Assembly (NCBI GenBank): GCA_002293705.1
Contig: DBDT01000059.1
Span: 1-5,316, forward strand
DNA: 5,316 nucleotides
From: Candidatus Woesebacteria bacterium UBA925
Lineage (GTDB): Bacteria > Patescibacteriota > Microgenomatia > UBA8517
Direction of reading: 5' to 3'
A program made the translations under genes and the position numbers. The notes below the pieces were generated by a model. That model saw only the letters and a list, made by a program, of their open reading frames with translations, searched no databases and had not been told where the DNA came from. Position 1 is the stretch's first letter. Every line of letters starts with the position of its first letter. Of this stretch, positions 1 to 5,316 are shown in pieces.

Positions 1-19
1 AGATGTGTATAAGAGACAG
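1..19 (+). other. Tn5/Nextera mosaic-end adapter (library artefact)
   Basis: The first 19 bases, AGATGTGTATAAGAGACAG, are exactly the mosaic end used in Nextera tagmentation. The same sequence occurs inverted at the other end of the window. It is not part of the genome. Its GTG at position 5 creates a false start that adds MYKRQ to the first protein. Confidence 0.97.
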
Positions 20-805
20 GCCTTAAAGAGAAGGGCCAAGAGCATAATTATAAACCTAGACCCAAAGCCTGGAGACAACATACTAGACGTAGGTTGTGGT
101 GATGGCTACTATCTCCACTTGATTTCTAATTTAGGGATTAAAAATTTGACTCTTACAGGCACAGATTTTGATAAAGACGCGTTGGTTTCGGCTAAAAATA
201 ACCTCAAAGGCAAAAAGATAAAGTTTGTTTGGTCTGACTTGATGAAAAAGTCGCCATTCAAAACTGGACAGTTCAATAAAATTGTAATGAGTGAGGTGGT
301 TGAACATTTACCGGATGATGTTAAATGTCTTAAAGAAGTAAGAAGAATTCTCTCTAAAGGCGGAACAATTTGCATTAGCGTTCCAAATGCCAACTATCCA
401 TTGTTTTGGGATCCAATCAATAGGGTGCTTGAGTGGACTACTGGCAAGCATATTGAATCAGGATTTTTTGCAGGTCTTTGGAATAAACACATAAGGCTAT
501 ATAAGCCAGAGGTTTTAAAATCGGTAATGGAGTCTGCTGGCTTTTCAGTGCTATCTACCAAATCGTTAACCTACTGGTGCCTCCCATTTAATCACTATAT
601 TGTGAATTTGACTGCAAGAGCTATTCATTCAGGTAAATTAAGCCCATCTCTTAAAGCCTCAGTAAACAAGTATGAATTAAAACCGAAAAGACCGTTGCTT
701 CTAAATTTTGCTTTTTGGCTTGTAAACAAAATTGATATCTTGAATGACTTGGCTCCAATCAAGAATAGTGGGGTAGGAGTTTTTTGCGTTGCCACAAAAA
801 AGTAA
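20..805 (+). CDS. Class I SAM-dependent methyltransferase, N-terminus missing
   Basis: Partial gene. The open frame enters from the left edge, and its apparent GTG start at position 5 lies in adapter, so genuine coding begins at base 20 and the real start is lost. Residues below are counted from that false start. The Rossmann methyltransferase core is clear: motif I ILDVGCGDG at 26-34 binds the methionine part of SAM, D54 in GTDFD is the acidic residue at the end of strand 2 that holds the ribose, SEVVEHL at 96-102 is the motif IV region, and GG (119-120) followed by SVPN (125-128) is the usual strand-5 hairpin region. A segment GLWNKHIRLYKPEVL (157-171) and a hydrophobic C-terminal stretch (about 231-245) follow. 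It resembles Methyltransf_11/23-type enzymes, often found beside glycosyltransferases, where they methylate sugars, lipids or quinone-like molecules. The acceptor here is unknown. It ends in TAA, 4 bp before the glycosyltransferase gene, so it is probably co-transcribed with it. Fold assignment is secure; substrate is not. Confidence 0.9.
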   Translation, partial: ALKRRAKSIIINLDPKPGDNILDVGCGDGYYLHLISNLGIKNLTLTGTDFDKDALVSAKNNLKGKKIKFVWSDLMKKSPFKTGQFNKIVMSEVVEHLPDDVKCLKEVRRILSKGGTICISVPNANYPLFWDPINRVLEWTTGKHIESGFFAGLWNKHIRLYKPEVLKSVMESAGFSVLSTKSLTYWCLPFNHYIVNLTARAIHSGKLSPSLKASVNKYELKPKRPLLLNFAFWLVNKIDILNDLAPIKNSGVGVFCVATKK

Positions 806-809
806 TTAA

Positions 810-2000
810 ATGAAGTCAAGAAAAAGTCAAAGAAGCATAAATATAATTGCTTTTGGGGCCCAGGGTGATGGAGTTTCAGGTGGAGATCGGATATTTATTG
901 AAATTGCCAGGCGAATTCAAAGTAAAGCAAGTGTAAGTCTTTGGTTAACTAAAGAAGGGCTAAGAATGTGCGAGAGAATGTCTCTAGATTTAGATGGTAT
1001 TGATTTGCATGTATTTGACATCTCACGCGCTAGGGTATTTGGCCAAATTGGTTACTATCTCTCCACCGTGCTTCTAGGAATTTATGTGGGTTTGTTTAAG
1101 TCTCCTCGGGGAGGTTCACCAATTGTCTATTCTGCATCAGAATTTTGGATGGATGTTTTCCCAGCTCTGATTTGGAAGATTAAAAATAAATCAGTTTGGG
1201 TTGCATCATGGTATCAAACCGCGCCCAATCCTTTTAAAGGATTCAGTTTGGAGGGAGGCTCAAGATACAGACTTGCGTCTTTACCGTATTGGTTTTTTCA
1301 AAAAACAACAAAACCTCTCGTTTCAATTTATTCCGACTTTGTAAACGTTAATAACAAAGGTGAGGTGCAAGAATTCAAGCAACACGATAAAAGAAATAGG
1401 GTTTTTGTCATGTATGGAGCTGTGGATGTTAAAAAGGCATTGGAATTTCAAAAGAGTAGAAAATCGAAAAAAGGTTTTGAGGCTGTTTTTCAAGGCAGGT
1501 TTCACCCGCAAAAAGGCGTGGTGGAGATGATTGAGATATGGAAATTGGTAGTCGGTAAAATGCCTAACGCAAAACTAGCAATGGTTGGGGACGGGCCATT
1601 GATGCAAGAAGTCAAACAAAAGATTTCATCTCTTAAATTGAAAAAGAATATCGTTTTAATGGGTTACTTGTTTGATGGTGATGATAAGTTGGAGTTATTT
1701 AACAATTCAAAAATTGTTGTTCATCCCGCATATTTTGATAGTGGTGGGATGGCTTCTGCAGAAGCTATGGTGTTTGGTAAGCCGGCAGTTGGTTTCGATC
1801 TCCCTTCCTACAAGGACTATTACCCCAGTGGAATGGTTAAGGTGTCCATAGGTGATAAAAATGCTTTTGCAGACGCTTGCTTGAATCTATTAGAAAGTAA
1901 AAAAACCTATGAAAAGTATTCTAAAGAGGCTGTTGAAATGATTAAGCAAAATTGGTCTTGGGACACTAGGGTTGATGATTTTGCAAAGTTTATTTTATGA
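810..2000 (+). CDS. GT4-type (GT-B fold) glycosyltransferase
   Basis: Complete 396-residue protein, a normal length for GT4. It should transfer a sugar from a nucleotide-sugar donor to a lipid-linked or glycan acceptor on the cytosolic face of the membrane. The N-terminal acceptor domain (about 1-200) starts with strand INIIAFGAQGDG and a glycine-rich GGDR at 24-27, the place where GT4 enzymes usually have GGxE/GGAE. A hydrophobic stretch at about 82-96 may help membrane contact. The linker GAVD (203-206) matches the usual NGVD. The C-terminal donor domain has FQGRFHPQKG (227-236), VGDGP (259-263) and the donor-binding signature D310-x7-E318 followed by AMVFGKPAVGFD. The family signature is E-x7-E, so the first Glu is Asp here. 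The ATG at 810 is chosen because strand 1 begins at about residue 10 and no earlier start fits between it and the previous stop. No Shine-Dalgarno sequence is visible. It sits 4 bp after the methyltransferase and overlaps the next gene by ATGA. No close subfamily can be named. Confidence 0.92.
   Translation: MKSRKSQRSINIIAFGAQGDGVSGGDRIFIEIARRIQSKASVSLWLTKEGLRMCERMSLDLDGIDLHVFDISRARVFGQIGYYLSTVLLGIYVGLFKSPRGGSPIVYSASEFWMDVFPALIWKIKNKSVWVASWYQTAPNPFKGFSLEGGSRYRLASLPYWFFQKTTKPLVSIYSDFVNVNNKGEVQEFKQHDKRNRVFVMYGAVDVKKALEFQKSRKSKKGFEAVFQGRFHPQKGVVEMIEIWKLVVGKMPNAKLAMVGDGPLMQEVKQKISSLKLKKNIVLMGYLFDGDDKLELFNNSKIVVHPAYFDSGGMASAEAMVFGKPAVGFDLPSYKDYYPSGMVKVSIGDKNAFADACLNLLESKKTYEKYSKEAVEMIKQNWSWDTRVDDFAKFIL
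1997..2000 (+). other. ATGA stop/start overlap (translational coupling)
   Basis: The TGA stop of the glycosyltransferase (1998-2000) overlaps the ATG of the membrane protein (1997-1999). The upstream bases (TTTGCAAAGTTTATTTT) contain no Shine-Dalgarno sequence, so termination-reinitiation by the same ribosome is the likely way the downstream gene is started. This also supports a shared transcript. Confidence 0.8.
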
Positions 2001-3916
2001 AGATATTTAACACTCTGTTTGGTTTTGCAAAAAACAATGCAGTAAAAATTGCATTTCTAATTCTGGTAGTATCTCTTTCTACCCTATCATACGGCAAGGC
2101 TTTTGACTTTTACTTTTGGAGGGATGACGCTAAGGTTGTATGGATGCAAAGATTTACTCCGGCTTTGATTAACAACTTCGACTCACTCGGAGTTGCCAGG
2201 GGGAGAATTGGTGCAGTTGTTTTCGACTATCTATCTTTTAATTTCTTGGGTTATTCATACCAAACCCATCAATTCTTCGGATATGTTTTGCGTCTATTGT
2301 TGCTGCCCTTGATTTTCCTAGTTACTAGACAGTTGTTTCCCCCAAAGCGGCGTGTGGCCTATCTAGCAGTTTTGCTTTCAGCGCCATTTATCGGCGGATT
2401 AGAGGCATTTAGTTGGGTGAGAGGAATTGGCATGATGATGTTGTTTGCACTGACTAGTTTCTACTTCTATCTGAAATCATACAACTCAAACAAGCTTAGA
2501 TGGGTGTTTCCTTCGTTACTTTTTCTTTTTGCGGCTATTTCCATGGATATGTGGAGGGCAATGGGATTGGCATTTGTCATATTGCTTTGGGAGATACTTG
2601 GATTGTTTGCAAAGTCAGATTTAAAGAGGACCAAAAAGTATGTAAGAATTTCGATTTTAATAACTTCTGTGTTTCTGGTGTTTCGATTCATGCTTGCAAG
2701 CAGTGATTCGGCCAGTGGCGCTGTTGCGGGTTCTGCAAATTCCTACCTTACAATGGCACTGGAAGGTAAAACCTGGCAAACATTCTTTACCTCAATTGGA
2801 AATGTTGCCAGGTCTCCAATTTTGTATATAAGGGAAGAAGGTGGTATTACGGATTCAGGTGTTACTAGTTTAATCATTGGTATCTCGATTTTAGTTTTTG
2901 GAGCATTGGTTTCATTGAATTTTCTCTTCAAAAGAGACAAGAGGCTAATTCCATTCATAGTCTTGGTTTTTTGGACTTTTGTTTTCTACGGACCCAATTG
3001 GCTTTATGCGCAGAAGCTGGAGACTGCTTCAACTCATAGGTATATTGCATTCTCTTCTTTAGTTTTTCCCATACTTTGGGCCTACATAGCAGGGAAAATA
3101 ATGAATAAACAGTTTAGATATTTATTTTTGTCAATTTATATTTCTGCTGCTTTGTTTCAATCATTGGCTGTAAATCAACAAGATTACTCAATCAGGGGTG
3201 CGAGTTTTTCTTTGCCACTTTGGAACAGGCTTATTTCTGATACTCCAATTGGAGAAACAAATCAGATGCTTTCAGTTACCGGAAACAACAGGGTTGTGGG
3301 GTATGTGTTTGCGTGGTCAGATGTTTTTCCTTTTGCTTACTTTAAAAACATTGCTTCCCCGTCGCAATTGCCAGTTTATGTAGATGAGAAGATGGCAGCA
3401 GGAATAATTTGCAAAACCAACACAAGAGTGTCTGATCCAACTACGTTAGGATTCAAAGAGTTAACATCTGGATTTAGTCTTGAAAAGACTTACGCTTGGG
3501 AAATCAAAGATGAAGATAATGTTACTGAAACCACAGATGACTTCAGGAAAAGAGTAGGTGTTTTGGCTGACTGCATTAAAAGCAAGCAAAGTATCCAAAT
3601 TGACGGAGTTAAGGTGGTTTCAGCATCATTAATCCCGCTTAAACAAAGCAAGAAATCCTTCTCATTACAAATTGAATTTGATAGACAACCCACCAAGAAC
3701 TATTTTCTAGAGGTAGTCTCACCAAAAGGTGAATCTTATATAGCAAGCTTTGATAATCATGAGGTGGTTGCGTCTGGGTTATACCGGAATGCCCTGATAC
3801 CTGAAAGATTTGTAAATAAAGACTCAGTCTTTCAGATTGGTTCTTGTGGGGCTTTTGGGTGTAGGGGTGTCAGACAATTTAAAATTGATCTGAATTTAAA
3901 TACAGATAATCTCTAA
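1997..3916 (+). CDS. Multi-pass membrane protein, GT-C glycosyltransferase-like, with Cys-containing C-terminal domain
   Basis: Complete 639-residue protein. By eye there are about 11 membrane segments, near residues 16-36, 95-112, 120-137, 143-159, 168-183, 186-205, 214-234, 288-310, 315-334, 350-368 and 374-392. A soluble region of about 245 residues follows. The first loop after segment 1 carries FWRDDAK with D43-D44. In GT-C enzymes (PMT, ArnT and RgtA-type families) an acidic pair in the first outer loop is catalytic, and those enzymes use polyprenyl-phosphate-linked sugars on the outer face. HRY at 347-349, just before segment 10, is another candidate functional site. With an inside N-terminus and 11 segments, the C-terminal region would lie outside the cytoplasm. 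All four cysteines are there (C472, C526, C617, C622), and 527-639 looks beta-rich. The start overlaps the previous gene by ATGA. The 3' end overlaps the opposing gene by 38 bp. An O-antigen polymerase-like or uncharacterised membrane protein is the alternative. Membrane nature is certain; GT-C function is inferred. Confidence 0.8.
   Translation: MKIFNTLFGFAKNNAVKIAFLILVVSLSTLSYGKAFDFYFWRDDAKVVWMQRFTPALINNFDSLGVARGRIGAVVFDYLSFNFLGYSYQTHQFFGYVLRLLLLPLIFLVTRQLFPPKRRVAYLAVLLSAPFIGGLEAFSWVRGIGMMMLFALTSFYFYLKSYNSNKLRWVFPSLLFLFAAISMDMWRAMGLAFVILLWEILGLFAKSDLKRTKKYVRISILITSVFLVFRFMLASSDSASGAVAGSANSYLTMALEGKTWQTFFTSIGNVARSPILYIREEGGITDSGVTSLIIGISILVFGALVSLNFLFKRDKRLIPFIVLVFWTFVFYGPNWLYAQKLETASTHRYIAFSSLVFPILWAYIAGKIMNKQFRYLFLSIYISAALFQSLAVNQQDYSIRGASFSLPLWNRLISDTPIGETNQMLSVTGNNRVVGYVFAWSDVFPFAYFKNIASPSQLPVYVDEKMAAGIICKTNTRVSDPTTLGFKELTSGFSLEKTYAWEIKDEDNVTETTDDFRKRVGVLADCIKSKQSIQIDGVKVVSASLIPLKQSKKSFSLQIEFDRQPTKNYFLEVVSPKGESYIASFDNHEVVASGLYRNALIPERFVNKDSVFQIGSCGAFGCRGVRQFKIDLNLNTDNL
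3879..3916. other. 38-bp antisense overlap of two convergent gene ends
   Basis: The plus-strand membrane protein stops with TAA at 3914-3916. The minus-strand gene reads through that point and stops with TAA at 3881-3879. Both frames are open and both proteins are coherent up to here, so the overlap is probably real. There is no intergenic space for an ordinary terminator, so the two transcripts must share complementary 3' ends. The midpoint of the overlap is 3897.5. Confidence 0.85.
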
Positions 3917-5297
3917 CTTGATTTGTAATTGAGTATATTTGTTTATTTTTAATCTCGAATCCATATACAAACTCATCCCCTTTGCTTAGAGGAAGCATTT
4001 CGTCAAACTTTTCCTTTAGCTTCACTTTGTCAGTTACAAAGATAGGCCTCTGATTTTCAGACAGGTTCTTGTGGTAAAGAGAAAACCTGACATCGCCAAG
4101 ATTTGTAACTGTGGTTGAGAGAAAATTTCCATTATCACCTCTTACAAAAACAAGTGGTCTAGGTTTGCCACGTCTGGGTCCAATCTCTTCATTCATTTTT
4201 CCAAAAACCCTGTTTAAGTAAAACTGATAAGTGCCATCTGATCCTGCTGAATGTTGATACTGAAGCGATGACACTGAGTTTAGGGCGATAAATAGAGCAA
4301 TCAATGAGTAAATGTAAGACTTTTTGATCTTTAGCTGTGTCAGGAGTAGAACCAATATTAACGGGCCATACAATGATGCTGCTGAGAAATACCTACTTAG
4401 TGTTTCTTGTTCTCCAAATTGATACAAAAGATATGGAGCTGCAAGAAATGCAATTGGAGAAATAGTTAGTATGAGCAATAAGTGGTACTTTTCATCCTTC
4501 CACCCTCTTTTACTTAAAGCAAGAACCCCACAAAGAATTACAGCTCCAAGAAAGACATTGACCTTGTGGCTTGTAGGAACTACTGCTAATGAGGTAGTAA
4601 AACTGCTAGTGACAATGGTTAGAGCAGTTATTGCAAGCAATAGTGACCACTTGGCTATTTTGGTTTTGTAGACAAAAAGTATGAATCCGGCAATTGAAAT
4701 TGCCTGCAAAATTGAGGTCAGTACAAGCTGTGATGTGCCAGAAATTGCAAACAAAGCCTTGGAGAGTACACCTAGTATTTGGTCTGGTATAAGAACTTGG
4801 GCAACTGATGCTAGTGAGAAAATGCCAATTGATATGAACTTTGTAAACTCTTTGTAGTAGTCGACGCTTGTAAGAGTGCTTGCAACACCAGCTGCCGTGC
4901 CGTATGAGTCAATCAACCCAGCCTCCTTTAATACTTGATATGAAACTGCAAAGGCAACTAGCTTGAAAAGCAATTGTCTAGCTCCACTTTTCGTTGTAAC
5001 TATGCGTGAAAGATCGACAAGTATAACTATCAGAAATATCGGATACATTCTAGTCGGTGTTATCGCAAATGAGGCAACATGCAAAATAAAACTAAACAGC
5101 TCTCTAGAAATTTTCTTTTCTGAATTTTTAAGTGACATCAAAAGACCCAAGTTAAAAAGTGCGAGGGATATGTGGACTGTTCCGCCTGGGGCTACTCCCT
5201 GTATTCCGGAGAAGGCAACTACTGCTGCGGTGCCTATGAGTATGGAGAGTGAATTTGACTTTAGGATGTGTTTTGATAAAAGGTATAGAGTGTATGC
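3879..5297 (-). CDS. Multi-pass membrane protein, likely diverged relative of the 1997-3916 protein, N-terminus missing
   Basis: Partial gene running off the right edge. The apparent GTG at 5312 is adapter, so genuine coding starts at 5297 and the true start is lost. Residues are counted from the false start; 472 are genuine. It is very hydrophobic, with roughly 10-13 membrane segments between about residues 10 and 350, then a soluble tail of about 125 residues. I find no named domain with certainty. Short blocks match the protein encoded at 1997-3916 in the same order: YLLSKHIL with FLVTRQLF, SGIQG with GGLEA, R88 followed by a hydrophobic helix ending in Asp with R187 followed by one ending in Glu, S-RY----SL--P around R307 with the HRY block around R348, and Y-FEIK with Y-WEIK. 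If these are homologous, about 95-100 N-terminal residues are missing, including the loop that would hold the acidic pair. It lacks the partner's extra cysteine-containing C-terminal domain. A GT-C-like or other surface-glycan membrane function is likely from context only. No promoter can be seen because the upstream side is cut off. Confidence 0.75.
   Translation of the reverse strand, partial: AYTLYLLSKHILKSNSLSILIGTAAVVAFSGIQGVAPGGTVHISLALFNLGLLMSLKNSEKKISRELFSFILHVASFAITPTRMYPIFLIVILVDLSRIVTTKSGARQLLFKLVAFAVSYQVLKEAGLIDSYGTAAGVASTLTSVDYYKEFTKFISIGIFSLASVAQVLIPDQILGVLSKALFAISGTSQLVLTSILQAISIAGFILFVYKTKIAKWSLLLAITALTIVTSSFTTSLAVVPTSHKVNVFLGAVILCGVLALSKRGWKDEKYHLLLILTISPIAFLAAPYLLYQFGEQETLSRYFSAASLYGPLILVLLLTQLKIKKSYIYSLIALFIALNSVSSLQYQHSAGSDGTYQFYLNRVFGKMNEEIGPRRGKPRPLVFVRGDNGNFLSTTVTNLGDVRFSLYHKNLSENQRPIFVTDKVKLKEKFDEMLPLSKGDEFVYGFEIKNKQIYSITNQVRDYLYLNSDQF
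3888..3907. repeat. 20-bp near-perfect palindrome at the convergent junction
   Basis: ATCTGAATTTAAATACAGAT reads the same on both strands except for one mismatched pair (A3893/A3902), so 9 of 10 bases per arm match. Its centre, 3897.5, coincides with the centre of the 38-bp gene overlap. Each strand reads it in the equivalent frame, so both proteins end alike: LNLNTDNL-stop on plus and LYLNSDQF-stop on minus. It is AT-rich and has no adjoining U-tract, so it does not look like a standard intrinsic terminator, though a weak bidirectional signal is possible. Confidence 0.75.
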
Positions 5298-5316
5298 CTG
5301 TCTCTTATACACATCT
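5298..5316 (-). other. Tn5/Nextera mosaic-end adapter (library artefact), inverted copy
   Basis: The last 19 bases, CTGTCTCTTATACACATCT, are the exact reverse complement of positions 1-19. Read on the minus strand they give the same false GTG start and MYKRQ pentapeptide in front of the last gene. Genomic sequence ends at 5297. Confidence 0.97.

Noticed and set aside
5..19. GTG start encoding MYKRQ for the methyltransferase, and its mirror image at 5312-5298.
   Set aside because: The codons lie wholly within adapter sequence. The true starts are outside the window.
109..393. Antisense open frame opposite the methyltransferase, and similar ones at 625-819, 1323-1511, 2467-2691, 2743-2958 and 3490-3696.
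   Set aside because: They are shadows of well-supported genes, with no recognisable motif and no plausible start signal.
1104..1114. Small GC hairpin CCTC-GGG-GAGG.
   Set aside because: It is a 4-bp stem in the middle of the glycosyltransferase gene with no T-tract, so it is not a terminator.
1292..1306. GTTTTTTCAAAAAAC inverted repeat.
   Set aside because: It arises from codons for Trp-Phe-Phe-Gln-Lys in AT-rich coding DNA. The loop is one base and no regulatory role is likely inside the gene.
1998..2000. TGA read as an amino acid (Gracilibacteria/SR1 code) at the end of the glycosyltransferase.
   Set aside because: The protein is complete at this TGA at normal GT4 length, and the next gene starts on the overlapping ATG. 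No in-frame TGA is needed to keep any gene open.
2500..2706. Short plus-strand open frames inside membrane genes (also 3198-3383 and 4471-4671).
   Set aside because: They lie in alternative frames of genes with coherent membrane-protein sequence and show no domain or ribosome binding site.
3938..3952. T-rich run as a possible terminator for the plus-strand operon.
   Set aside because: It is about 30 bases beyond the palindrome, is interrupted by other bases, has no stem directly before it, and lies in the coding region of the opposing gene.
1..5316. Perfect 19-bp terminal inverted repeats suggesting an insertion sequence or composite transposon.
   Set aside because: They are the engineered Tn5 mosaic end used in library preparation. 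No transposase or target-site duplication is present between them.

Overview
The window is one 5316-base piece of low-G+C bacterial DNA (about 27-43% G+C in the lines I counted by hand), most likely from a metagenome. Both ends are sequencing-library DNA: positions 1-19 and 5298-5316 are the 19-bp Tn5/Nextera mosaic end in inverted orientation. The genuine insert is therefore 20-5297 (5278 bp), and the genes at both edges are cut by the library ends. The apparent N-terminus 'MYKRQ' on both edge genes is translated adapter, not biology.

Layout. Three genes run left to right and look like one operon: a class I SAM-dependent methyltransferase lacking its N-terminus (20-805), a GT4-type GT-B glycosyltransferase (810-2000), and a large multi-pass membrane protein that resembles GT-C glycosyltransferases and carries a cysteine-containing C-terminal soluble domain (1997-3916). 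The spacing is 4 bp and then an ATGA overlap. A fourth gene on the minus strand (3879-5297, N-terminus missing) meets them tail to tail. It is also a multi-pass membrane protein and looks like a diverged relative of the third gene. The two 3' ends overlap by 38 bp, and that overlap is centred exactly on a 20-bp near-perfect palindrome.

How the genes fit together. A methyltransferase, a cytosolic GT4 enzyme and GT-C-like membrane proteins are the usual contents of a locus that builds and modifies a surface glycan or glycolipid. The likely split is nucleotide-sugar-dependent transfer on the cytosolic side (GT4) and lipid-linked sugar transfer on the outer face (GT-C-like), with methylation of a sugar or lipid intermediate. 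The substrates cannot be read from the sequence.

Organism. The standard code with TGA as stop fits. The AT-rich, Lys/Asn-rich proteins, the missing Shine-Dalgarno sequences at both internal starts, and a GT-C-like protein with a 'FWRDD' first loop suggest a candidate-phylum bacterium such as Patescibacteria/Microgenomates. This is a weak inference, with no marker gene to support it. There is no RNA gene, CRISPR array, transposase or gene-free stretch over 300 bases. I see no clearly new biological system; the most unusual items are the symmetric palindromic convergent overlap and the tail-to-tail pair of related membrane proteins.
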